This document shows positions 1-8,228 of a stretch of DNA of 8,228 nucleotides, one piece after another; the stretch's first letter is position 1, and each line of letters starts with the position of its first letter. Origin of the DNA: Chloracidobacterium sp. UBA6041 (lineage in GTDB: Bacteria; Acidobacteriota; Blastocatellia; Pyrinomonadales; Pyrinomonadaceae); assembly GCA_002427845.1 (NCBI GenBank), contig DIYZ01000123.1, positions 20,545 through 28,772 of the forward strand. The letters are read 5' to 3'. The notes beneath the pieces were generated by a model. That model saw nothing but the letters and a program-made list of their open reading frames with translations. It had not been told where the DNA came from and made no database searches. A program made the position numbers and the translations under genes.

Positions 1-1944
1 ATGACCTTCGACTGGGGCGGGCTTGAAGAGCGCTTTACCGAGAAGAAAAACTACTATCCGGAAAGATATCTTTCGCCGATAGTGGCAAACGACCCGCAGC
101 GCTGCATTCTCTGCAAACGCTGCACGCGCGTCTGCGACGAATGGATGGGCGAAGACGCGATTGAAGCGGGCGGACGCGGCGCGAACACGGTCATCGGCAC
201 CTACGGCGGCTGGCTCGACTGTTCGCAGTGTGGCAACTGCATCGAAGTTTGCCCGACGGGCACCCTGCTTGACGCAACCTACCGCCACCAGGCGCGCCCC
301 TGGGAGCTGGCCCAAACAATTTCAACCTGCACCTATTGTTCCGACGGCTGCCAGATGTCGCTCGGGTCGCGCGGCGGCGAATTGATGCGCATCGTTGCGC
401 GCGATCGTTATGTCAACGGTTTGAACGGCGAATTCCTGTGCATCAAAGGCCGCTTCGGCCATCCGTTTGTCAACCACGAAGCCCGCATACGCACGCCGCT
501 GATTCGCTACAAGAAGGGCGGGAAACTCATTCCCGCGATCTGGGACGAAGCGATTCGTCATGTCGCACAGAAACTTGACGCCGTTGTCGATGAGCAGGGA
601 CCAAATGCACTCGCTGTTATCGGTAGTCCACGCATCACAAACGAAGCTAACTACCTGCTCTACAAGTTTGCCACGGAGCTCGTCGGAACCAGCAATTACA
701 CCAGCACCGACGTTCACAGTTTCAAACCTTTCTTCGACAATCTCGGCGGGCCGCTGGCGACACACCGCGATATTCGTTACGCAAAAACAATTTTGTTAAT
801 CGGCGGCGAACCGGAAGAGCTGCAGCCGCTGACCGGGAAGCAGATGCGCCAGGCAGTGCGAAACGGCGGGGCCAAACTAATTGTTATTAATAGCGTCCCG
901 ATTAGATTGACCGAGCAGGCAGCGCAGTTCATTCATATTCGCCCGGGCACCGAAGACGCGGCGGTGCTGGCGCTGGCGGATGACGCGAATGTGGCGCTGT
1001 CAGCGCGTAAGTTAGGTGTCGCCGCAGATGAGTTTCAGACTCTGCGCCAGACCATCACCGCCACTCAGGGCGACGTGGTGATCATGTTTACGGATGAATT
1101 GAGTCCGGCGGCCCAGGCTGTTGCGGCGCAGTTGCCTTACCTGCTGCGGGGCGAAGGCCGGCGCCTCTTGCTGCATCCGCTTCCGCTCTACAACAACAGC
1201 GTTGGCGCGCATGACATGGGATTGAATGGCGCCATGACTGCGACGCAAATGCTCAACGCAGCAGGAAGTGGGATCCGCTCAATGTATCTTGCCGGAAGTT
1301 TCCTGCCGGCGCAGTTGCAAGGCCGCGAAGAAGCTTTGAGTAAACTCGATTTCCTGGTCGTTCAGGAACTTTTTGAATCCGACACCACGGCCTTCGCCGA
1401 TGTCGTTTTGCCTGCTGCTTCCTTTGCAGAGGTTGATGGAACGTTTACCAACAACGACGGTTTTGTGCAGCGCGTTCGCCAGTCGATCCCGCCGACGAAC
1501 CAGGCGAAAGCCGATTGGATGATTACTGCGCAACTGGCTGCGGAGCTGGGCATGAATTTTGGTTTCGAAATGTCGGCGAGTGCTGTCTTCCGCGAGATTG
1601 CCGAACGCGTGCCGGCGTACGCGGGCCTGCGGTATCCCGTATTGAAGGATGAATCCAATCCGGTGCAGGCAAAACATAAGATTGCGGAGCAGCGCGATCT
1701 GGCGCCAGAGATAAATACTATTCGCCAGGCAGTGGAAGCGTTGCCCGACGATGGCGACAAAATAACGCAAACGCCAAAAGTCGGCCATGAACTTTTCAAG
1801 ATAGGAACGTTGACCGACAAAGTGCCGCAGTTTCATTTGCTGGCAGCCGGCAATCCTCGTCCCGATACCGTCAGAGTTTCACCGCTTTATCAGATAACGG
1901 TGGATGCGAGCCTGCGCGACGAGGTGGCTGTAGCGCGAGACTGA
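1..1944 (+). CDS. nuoG: NADH-quinone oxidoreductase subunit G (NuoG), 5' end outside window
   Basis: NuoG is the large Fe-S subunit of the complex I peripheral arm and passes electrons from the NADH-oxidising module toward quinone. 647 residues are visible. Numbering from base 1, a first cysteine set C35-x2-C38-x2-C41-x3-C45 is followed by a second, C74-x2-C77-x2-C80-x3-C84-P. A third set, C110-x2-C113-x3-C117 with C147, is the pattern that binds cluster N7 at the start of the molybdopterin-oxidoreductase-like domain. That domain continues through NHEARIRTPLIRY and the late ADVVLPAASFAEVDGTFTNN motif, typical of NuoG. The family normally starts with a [2Fe-2S] domain and a His-Cys3 cluster site. 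Both are absent here, and the visible sequence opens with MTFDWGG, which resembles the segment just after the His-Cys3 motif. The ATG at base 1 is therefore probably an internal Met and about 100-140 residues lie upstream. The stop is TGA at 1942-1944. Family assignment is firm; the true start is not visible. Confidence 0.95.
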   Translation: MTFDWGGLEERFTEKKNYYPERYLSPIVANDPQRCILCKRCTRVCDEWMGEDAIEAGGRGANTVIGTYGGWLDCSQCGNCIEVCPTGTLLDATYRHQARPWELAQTISTCTYCSDGCQMSLGSRGGELMRIVARDRYVNGLNGEFLCIKGRFGHPFVNHEARIRTPLIRYKKGGKLIPAIWDEAIRHVAQKLDAVVDEQGPNALAVIGSPRITNEANYLLYKFATELVGTSNYTSTDVHSFKPFFDNLGGPLATHRDIRYAKTILLIGGEPEELQPLTGKQMRQAVRNGGAKLIVINSVPIRLTEQAAQFIHIRPGTEDAAVLALADDANVALSARKLGVAADEFQTLRQTITATQGDVVIMFTDELSPAAQAVAAQLPYLLRGEGRRLLLHPLPLYNNSVGAHDMGLNGAMTATQMLNAAGSGIRSMYLAGSFLPAQLQGREEALSKLDFLVVQELFESDTTAFADVVLPAASFAEVDGTFTNNDGFVQRVRQSIPPTNQAKADWMITAQLAAELGMNFGFEMSASAVFREIAERVPAYAGLRYPVLKDESNPVQAKHKIAEQRDLAPEINTIRQAVEALPDDGDKITQTPKVGHELFKIGTLTDKVPQFHLLAAGNPRPDTVRVSPLYQITVDASLRDEVAVARD

Positions 1945-1948
1945 AGAA

Positions 1949-2013
1949 GTTTAGAGTACAACCTTTAGGTTGCTGCTGCCGAATGCGGACAAGCTAAAGC
2001 TTGGACTCTCAAC
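1949..2013. repeat. Imperfect inverted repeat filling the nuoG-nuoH gap
   Basis: Two 24-bp arms, 1949-1972 and 1990-2013, are inverted copies matching at 20 of 24 positions, around a 17-bp loop. Each arm is also a small palindrome: CAACCT-TT-AGGTTG on the left (1959-1972) and CAAGCT-AA-AGCTTG on the right (1990-2003). Two of the four mismatches between the arms are one swapped pair (C-G against G-C) that keeps each small hairpin intact while breaking the long one. This looks like a small dispersed palindromic element (REP- or MITE-like) rather than a terminator, since no T-run follows. It occupies almost all of the 79-bp gap. No flanking target-site duplication was recognised. Confidence 0.75.
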
Positions 2014-2023
2014 TACATGATTC

Positions 2024-3058
2024 ATGGACTGGAACAACCCTTACATTCATTCAGTGATGCTGCTCGTCGGGATCACGGTGGCGTTTCTGACAATCATGTT
2101 GCTCGTGGCGTTTACCGTGCTAGCGGAACGCCGCGTGCTGGCCTTCATCCAGGGACGCGTAGGACCAAATCGAGTTGGATATGGCGGCGTGTTGCAACCT
2201 TTTGCCGACTTCATCAAGACGATGATGAAGGAGGATTTGGTTCCCGATCAGTCGACCAGATTTGTTTTCCTGCTGGCGCCGATGATTGCCATTGTCACCG
2301 CGATCATGGCCATCATCGTCTATCCCTTTGGACCAACAATTACGATTCCGTTTCTCCACTGGACGTTCCCACTTGTTATCGCTCGCTTCGATGTGGCCCT
2401 GCTTTATGTGTTGGGTGTGACTTCTGTGGGCGTCTATGGGATCGCCCTTGCCGGCTGGTCGTCAAACAACAAATACAGCCTGATGGGCGGTCTGCGCTCC
2501 TCCGCGCAAATGATTTCCTACGAACTGGCATTGGGCCTCTCGCTCATCGGCGTGATTCTAATTTGCGGCACACTCGACATCTACAACATCGTGGAACAAC
2601 AGTCGGGCTGGTATGGGCTGCAATGGAACATCTTTTATCAGCCGCTGGGATTCATTCTTTACCTGATCGCCGCCATCGCGGAGACTAATCGCGTGCCCTT
2701 CGACTTGCCGGAAGCAGAAACGGAGTTGGTGGCCGGCTTTCACACGGAATACAGCTCGATAAAGTTTTTGCTGTTCTTTAATGCCGAATACATCAACATG
2801 ATTACGGTATCGATGCTGGCAACGACGTTGTTTCTCGGGGGCTGGAACGGGCCGGGCGTGGCGCAGTTTCCTGTGCTGGGAGTGTTCTATTTCTTCGCGA
2901 AGATCTTGTTCTTTCTGTTTTTGTACATCTGGCTGCGCGGCACCTTGCCACGCTTTCGCTTTGATCAACTGATGAACTTTGGCTGGAAGTTTCTAATGCC
3001 GGCGGCGATTCTAAACATTATTCTGACTGCGACTATCGTGTTCCTGACAACTAGTTGA
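2024..3058 (+). CDS. nuoH: NADH-quinone oxidoreductase subunit H (NuoH)
   Basis: NuoH is the membrane subunit joining the peripheral and membrane arms. It helps form the quinone-entry chamber and begins the proton-coupling path. The 344-residue product is close to the usual 320-350. Family signatures are AERRVLAFIQGRVGPNRVG near residues 34-52, the loop motif SAQMISYE at 160-167, and the acidic loop AETNRVPFDLPEAETEL at 219-235 followed by HTEYSSIKF, which lies by the quinone cavity. About eight membrane segments are visible by eye, near 11-33, 80-102, 120-143, 165-186, 204-220, 249-275, 284-305 and 320-342. The ATG at 2024 is chosen because an in-frame TGA lies at 2018-2020 and because it places the ERR motif where the family has it. 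An ATG at 2017 is in another frame. No clear Shine-Dalgarno sequence precedes the start. The next gene is nuoJ, not the expected nuoI. Confidence 0.97.
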   Translation: MDWNNPYIHSVMLLVGITVAFLTIMLLVAFTVLAERRVLAFIQGRVGPNRVGYGGVLQPFADFIKTMMKEDLVPDQSTRFVFLLAPMIAIVTAIMAIIVYPFGPTITIPFLHWTFPLVIARFDVALLYVLGVTSVGVYGIALAGWSSNNKYSLMGGLRSSAQMISYELALGLSLIGVILICGTLDIYNIVEQQSGWYGLQWNIFYQPLGFILYLIAAIAETNRVPFDLPEAETELVAGFHTEYSSIKFLLFFNAEYINMITVSMLATTLFLGGWNGPGVAQFPVLGVFYFFAKILFFLFLYIWLRGTLPRFRFDQLMNFGWKFLMPAAILNIILTATIVFLTTS

Positions 3059-3068
3059 GAAAGCCGTA

Positions 3069-3136
3069 AGTTTCGAGTTCCGAGTTTCGAGTTGGCAACG
3101 AACAAACTCGAAACGCTAAACTCGAAACCCGAAACT
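3069..3136. repeat. Inverted repeat of GTTTCGAGTT-type units in the nuoH-nuoJ gap
   Basis: The left arm (3069-3093) and right arm (3105-3136) are inverted copies around an 11-bp spacer. The outer 19 bp match with two mismatches; the right arm then carries 7 extra bases before the inner CGAGTT match resumes. The arms are built from repeated CGAGTTT/AAACTCG words, so the element could also have grown by slippage of a short unit. It fills most of the 87-bp gap and stops 9 bp before the nuoJ ATG. Its sequence is unrelated to the repeats at the neighbouring junctions. There is no T-run, so terminator function is unlikely. Confidence 0.7.
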
Positions 3137-3145
3137 GAAGATTAG

Positions 3146-3811
3146 ATGACCACATTTCTCTTCATTATCTTCGCCGGTCTGGCTATCGGTAGCGCTATCG
3201 CGATGGTCTCGCAGAGCAATCCGCTTTACAGCGCAATCTCGCTGATCGGTGTTTTCATAGCGCTCGCGTCGCTTTATGTGACTCTGGGCGCGCCATTCAT
3301 CGCGGCCGTGCAGGTGATTGTTTATGCCGGTGCGATCATGGTCCTGGTCATATTTGTGATCATGTTGCTCAACGTCGAGCACTCCGAGCCTGGTCGCAAG
3401 CGGCTCAGGTTTCTCCTGCCGGTCGCGATTGGCATGGCCGCAATTTTGATCGGCGAAACGGCGTTTATTCTTTATTCAGTTCAAGGTTCGGAAAACCGGC
3501 TTGCTGGAAACGTCTCGAATGTCGGACTGACGCAGTCCATTGGCGTGGGACTTTTTACGAAATATCTCCTGCCCTTTGAGATCACCTCGATCCTGCTGTT
3601 GATGGCTATCGTCGGGGCAATGTCTCTGGCGCGCCGGACCGGCGTATTAACTGCTAATGCGCGCGTAGTTCCTGGCGCGCAGGTGCTGGCGATGGACATT
3701 GTTAACCCGCGCGCTGTGGGTGATCTGAGAGCCGTCGAGACGGACACCACGGCCGAGGCTGCTCGTCTGCTGGGTGTCGAGTTTCAAAGCGAGCCGACGG
3801 AGCGCGAATAA
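3146..3811 (+). CDS. nuoJ: NADH-quinone oxidoreductase subunit J (NuoJ) with extended C-terminus
   Basis: NuoJ is a small membrane subunit of complex I sitting between NuoH and NuoK. Its third helix has a pi-bulge thought to take part in coupling. The key segment is VQVIVYAGAIMVLVIFVIML at residues 55-74, a close match to the family helix. NPLYSAISLIGVFIALASLY precedes it (25-44), and the fifth helix region LLPFEITSILLLMAIVGAMS lies at 141-160. About five membrane segments are visible. At 221 residues it is longer than many homologues (roughly 160-185), because about 60 hydrophilic residues follow the last helix, ending in an acidic stretch. The ATG at 3146 directly precedes the first membrane helix. 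Only a weak GAAG-type purine run lies upstream. The stop is TAA at 3809-3811. Confidence 0.95.
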   Translation: MTTFLFIIFAGLAIGSAIAMVSQSNPLYSAISLIGVFIALASLYVTLGAPFIAAVQVIVYAGAIMVLVIFVIMLLNVEHSEPGRKRLRFLLPVAIGMAAILIGETAFILYSVQGSENRLAGNVSNVGLTQSIGVGLFTKYLLPFEITSILLLMAIVGAMSLARRTGVLTANARVVPGAQVLAMDIVNPRAVGDLRAVETDTTAEAARLLGVEFQSEPTERE

Positions 3812-3820
3812 ATCGTTAAG

Positions 3821-3845
3821 CAGGCGCGCCCTGGTCGTGCGCCTG
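3821..3845 (+). repeat. Short hairpin in the nuoJ-nuoK gap
   Basis: CAGGCGC at 3821-3827 and GCGCCTG at 3839-3845 form a perfect 7-bp GC-rich stem around an 11-base loop, starting 9 bases after the nuoJ stop. No T-run follows, so a classical rho-independent terminator is unlikely. An mRNA-stabilising or processing hairpin is possible. The rest of the 98-bp gap before nuoK shows no other clear element. A purine run AAGGAAG at 3861-3867 is too far from the nuoK ATG to be its ribosome binding site. Confidence 0.5.
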
Positions 3846-3909
3846 GGCAGTGTGTCAACAAAGGAAGCTAGCGGAAGCCAAAGTCCGTCACCACGATCTG
3901 ATTACCGTT

Positions 3910-4215
3910 ATGGGCCCACAACTTTCCTGGTATCTCGCTCTCTCCGCCATTCTTTTTACGATTGGCGCGGCCGGCGTAATCATCAAGCGCAACGTGATCG
4001 CGCTGTTCATGTGCATTGAGTTGATGCTCAACGCCGTGAATCTCACGTTTGTTGCTTTCTCCAGTTACTTTCAGGATGTCACCGGTCAGCTTTTTGTTTT
4101 CATAGTGATGACCGTAGCGGCGGCGGAAGCGGCGGTTGGACTTGGCATTATCATCACTATCTTCCGCAATCGCGAATCGCTCGACGTGGATGATGCAAGT
4201 ATTTTGAAGCTTTAG
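3910..4215 (+). CDS. nuoK: NADH-quinone oxidoreductase subunit K (NuoK)
   Basis: NuoK is a three-helix membrane subunit, homologous to MrpC, that carries two buried glutamates of the central proton path. The 101-residue product has the normal family length. E37 lies in FMCIELMLNAVNLTF and E73 in VAAAEAAVGLGI; these match the two essential glutamates of E. coli NuoK (36 and 72). The three helices are at about 5-25, 29-50 and 59-84, followed by a short hydrophilic tail. The ATG at 3910 gives a standard N-terminus (MGPQLSWYLALSAILF). A GTG at 3850 in the same frame would add 20 charged residues (MCQQRKLAEAKVRHH...) unlike the family and is not preferred. No good Shine-Dalgarno sequence precedes 3910. 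The stop is TAG at 4213-4215. Confidence 0.95.
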   Translation: MGPQLSWYLALSAILFTIGAAGVIIKRNVIALFMCIELMLNAVNLTFVAFSSYFQDVTGQLFVFIVMTVAAAEAAVGLGIIITIFRNRESLDVDDASILKL

Positions 4216-4226
4216 TCCTGCTGTTT

Positions 4227-4384
4227 GCGGCTTTGCCGCCTGATGTGCGGAAAGGCTCTGCCTTTCCGGCCTTGTTACCTTTTGATAGCGGAGGCTGTGC
4301 CTCCTCATACGAGGCGTAGCCTCGCGGAAAAATTGAATGCGTCGGAAGGCCATAGGCCTTCCGCACATCAGGTGGCAGAGCCAC
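4227..4384. repeat. Composite palindromic element of six consecutive short hairpins (nuoK-nuoL gap)
   Basis: Six perfect hairpins, each with a 3-base loop, lie in a row: 4227-4239 (5-bp stem, loop TTT), 4248-4268 (9 bp, TCT), 4290-4304 (6 bp, TGT), 4310-4324 (6 bp, GTA), 4343-4363 (9 bp, ATA) and 4372-4384 (5 bp, AGA). All close with GGC/GCC-type pairs. The whole is also an inverted repeat: 4227-4256 matches the reverse complement of 4356-4384 at 26 of 29 positions with one gap, including a perfect 11-bp block (CTGATGTGCGG at 4240-4250). The outer hairpins differ by a compensated pair (C-G against T-A), as do the inner two (G-C against C-G). No ORF of note and no T-run are present. It most resembles a non-autonomous palindromic repeat or a structured RNA. 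Function is unknown. Confidence 0.85.
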
Positions 4385-4389
4385 GACAA

Positions 4390-4431
4390 GTAACCTGGTT
4401 ACTGACTACTGACCACTACTGACTACCTGAC
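4390..4431. repeat. Small palindrome plus degenerate ACTGAC(T/C) heptamer repeat upstream of nuoL
   Basis: GTAACC and GGTTAC (4390-4402) form a 6-bp palindrome around a single T. It runs into ACTGACT, ACTGACC, a partial ACT, ACTGACT and ACCTGAC (4401-4431), a short run of near-heptamer units. The run ends 9 bp before the nuoL GTG. It could be slippage-derived spacer or a direct-repeat protein site. No promoter boxes or Shine-Dalgarno sequence were recognised in it. Confidence 0.5.
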
Positions 4432-4440
4432 AAACATTTA

Positions 4441-6639
<2,199 letters not shown>

Positions 6640-6642
6640 TTT

Positions 6643-8228
6643 ATGCAGCAGCACTTACTAACCACGATCATTATCCTCCCAGTTTTCGGCGCGCTGGCGA
6701 CGGTGGCTTACAGTCTGCTTCCGAGCAAGCGGGAGTCGAACTATAAATGGATCGCACTATTTTTCAGCGTCCTGGATTTCGCGCTGTCGCTGCTGCTCGT
6801 TCGCGGAGTTGAAGCCGGCGCCAAAGACTTTCGCTTCGTCGAGGACGTGCTTTGGATTGGTTCAATCGGCGCCCACTATCACCTTGGCGTCGACGGCATC
6901 AGTCTCTGGCTGGTGTTATTGACGACGCTGCTAATGCCGATCGCGATACTGTCCAGTTGGACGGCAATTCAAAAACGTCAATTATCCTACTACGTTTTTC
7001 TGCTGCTACTTGCGGGCGCAATGATTGGCGTCTTCGTTTCCCTGGACCTGCTTCTGTTTTATCTATTTTTTGAAGCGTCACTGGTGCCGATGTTCTTTTT
7101 GATTGGCATCTGGGGCGGCGATCGAAGGATTTACGCGGCGGTAAAATTCTTTATCTACACGGCGGTCGGTAGTCTGCTGATGCTCGTTGGTATCATCGCG
7201 CTCTACTACATTTACGCCACTCAGACGCATGGTGCTGGGACGTTCGATTACGTAACGATCATGGACGCTCTCAAGCAAGGACGGATAACTCTGAACGACA
7301 GCAGCGGTCAAGCCACAACCACTCAATTCTGGCTGTTCCTGGCCTTCGCGCTCGCCTTCTGCATCAAGGTTCCGCTATTCCCGTTTCATACGTGGCTGCC
7401 AGACGCGCACACGGAAGCGCCCACTGCCGGATCCGTGATTCTCGCCGGCGTACTTCTGAAAATGGGCACGTATGGCCTGCTGCGTTTTAATCTGGGGCTT
7501 TTCCCGGAGGTGTCACGCAAGTTTGCGCCGGTGGTGATTACACTCGCGATCATTGGGATCATTTATGGCGCGCTGGTGGCGATGGTGCAGCCGGATGTGA
7601 AGCGCTTGGTCGCCTATTCATCAGTTAGTCACATGGGGTTCGTCGTGCTCGGGCTGTTCTCTTTTACCGAAATGGGAATGCAGGGCGCACTCTACCAAAT
7701 GCTCAGTCACGGCGTTTCGACAGGCGCGCTGTTTCTGTTCGTAGGGTTCATCTACGAGCGCCGGCACACGCGGATGATCAGCGAATTTGGCGGGCTGGCC
7801 ACGCCGATGCCCTGGTTTTCAACGCTCTTTGTGATCGCATCCCTTTCATCGATTGGCCTTCCGTTTCTCAACGGCTTTGTTGGCGAGTTTCTGATCATGA
7901 TTGGCAGTTGGACTTCAAACGCAATCCAGCACGCGTGGATTGCAACCATGCTGGCTTCAACTGGTGTGATTTGGGCGGCGGTCTACATGCTCTGGATGCT
8001 GCAGCGGGTTGTGTTTGGCAAAGTTACGAATCCGGAGAATGCCAAACTGCGGGATCTAAACGCACGTGAGATTGGTCTGCTTATACCGTTGCTTGGTTTG
8101 ATGCTTTTCATGGGTGTTTACCCGCGCGTATTTCTCGATCGGTCGCAAGCGAGCGTTGAAGAAGTGCGCAGCCGCGTCGCCGCGCCGCCGGCAGGAGGCT
8201 CGTTTGCTTCGCTCAAGCCTGGCGGAGG
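6643..8228 (+). CDS. nuoM: NADH-quinone oxidoreductase subunit M (NuoM), 3' end outside window
   Basis: NuoM is the middle antiporter-like, proton-translocating subunit. The frame from ATG 6643 is open for 528 codons to the window edge, with no stop. Functional residues line up with E. coli: E144 in FFEASLVPMF (E. coli E144), K242 in FCIKVPLFPFHTWLPDAHTE (K234), K273 in LAGVLLKMGTYG (K265), and E415 in NGFVGEF (E407). Multiple membrane helices span the protein. A hydrophilic loop of about 35 residues lies at about 192-227. After the last hydrophobic segment (GLLIPLLGLMLFMGVYP, about 480-496), a polar, Ala/Pro-rich tail begins and continues past the edge, so the protein is longer than E. coli NuoM (509). 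Only three bases (TTT) separate the start from the nuoL stop, and no Shine-Dalgarno sequence is visible, so translation is probably coupled to nuoL. nuoN is the expected next gene. Confidence 0.96.
   Translation, partial: MQQHLLTTIIILPVFGALATVAYSLLPSKRESNYKWIALFFSVLDFALSLLLVRGVEAGAKDFRFVEDVLWIGSIGAHYHLGVDGISLWLVLLTTLLMPIAILSSWTAIQKRQLSYYVFLLLLAGAMIGVFVSLDLLLFYLFFEASLVPMFFLIGIWGGDRRIYAAVKFFIYTAVGSLLMLVGIIALYYIYATQTHGAGTFDYVTIMDALKQGRITLNDSSGQATTTQFWLFLAFALAFCIKVPLFPFHTWLPDAHTEAPTAGSVILAGVLLKMGTYGLLRFNLGLFPEVSRKFAPVVITLAIIGIIYGALVAMVQPDVKRLVAYSSVSHMGFVVLGLFSFTEMGMQGALYQMLSHGVSTGALFLFVGFIYERRHTRMISEFGGLATPMPWFSTLFVIASLSSIGLPFLNGFVGEFLIMIGSWTSNAIQHAWIATMLASTGVIWAAVYMLWMLQRVVFGKVTNPENAKLRDLNAREIGLLIPLLGLMLFMGVYPRVFLDRSQASVEEVRSRVAAPPAGGSFASLKPGG

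Noticed and set aside
1279..1836. A 185-codon antisense open frame within nuoG
   Set aside because: It is opposite a conserved coding region, has no recognisable domain and no start signals; a shadow of nuoG codon use.
2017..2688. A 223-codon open frame starting at an ATG 7 bases before nuoH
   Set aside because: It lies in another frame over clearly conserved nuoH, is rich in Arg/His/Ser as frame shadows are, and shows no recognisable family.
3821..3845. Rho-independent terminator after nuoJ
   Set aside because: A GC-rich stem is present but is followed by a GC-rich stretch instead of a T-run, and nuoK follows on the same strand.
3850..3909. GTG at 3850 as the nuoK start
   Set aside because: It would add 20 charged residues not seen in the family; ATG 3910 gives the standard 101-residue protein.
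4227..4384. CRISPR array
   Set aside because: The repeated units are short hairpins in mirror arrangement, without identical direct repeats or regular unique spacers.
3868..4389. A 173-codon antisense open frame covering nuoK and the hairpin element
   Set aside because: It spans the conserved nuoK gene and palindromic repeats in reverse; its composition is low-complexity and unlike a real protein.
4225..4422. A 65-codon frame over the six-hairpin element as a possible small gene
   Set aside because: The sequence is explained by nested palindromes, and the translation shows no membrane, signal or domain character.

Overview
The window is a stretch of a respiratory complex I (NADH:quinone oxidoreductase, nuo) operon. 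All genes lie on the + strand, in the order nuoG (5' end cut by the window), nuoH, nuoJ, nuoK, nuoL, nuoM (3' end cut). The genes are well conserved and keep the residues expected of a working proton pump. The source is a bacterium of moderate-to-high GC. Palindromic repeats in the gaps and the general protein style suggest a free-living, possibly Acidobacteriota-like lineage (for example Blastocatellia), but this is an impression from sequence style, not a database result.

Layout: 1-1944 nuoG, the iron-sulfur subunit, entered just downstream of its N-terminal [2Fe-2S]/His-Cys3 region. 1949-2013 is a hairpin-forming repeat. 2024-3058 is nuoH, the membrane subunit at the quinone site. 3069-3136 is a second, unrelated inverted repeat, placed where nuoI would be in the canonical order. 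3146-3811 is nuoJ, with a soluble C-terminal tail. 3821-3845 is a small hairpin. 3910-4215 is nuoK. 4227-4384 is a 158-bp palindromic element made of six consecutive short hairpins, followed by a degenerate heptamer repeat at 4401-4431. 4441-6639 is nuoL, enlarged, with a His-rich loop. 6643-8228 is nuoM, running off the window.

How the genes work together: NuoG carries electrons through its Fe-S chain toward the quinone site, which NuoH forms with peripheral-arm subunits outside this window. NuoH, J, K, L and M form most of the membrane arm. NuoL and NuoM are antiporter-like channels, NuoK and NuoJ link them to NuoH, and the NuoL C-terminal lateral helix braces the arm. nuoN is expected just beyond the right edge.

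The least ordinary content is between the genes. Four of the five junctions hold a distinct inverted-repeat structure. In two of them the short local hairpins show compensatory base changes between the two halves of the element. nuoI is missing from its usual place. No defence, mobile-enzyme, CRISPR or RNA-gene system was seen.
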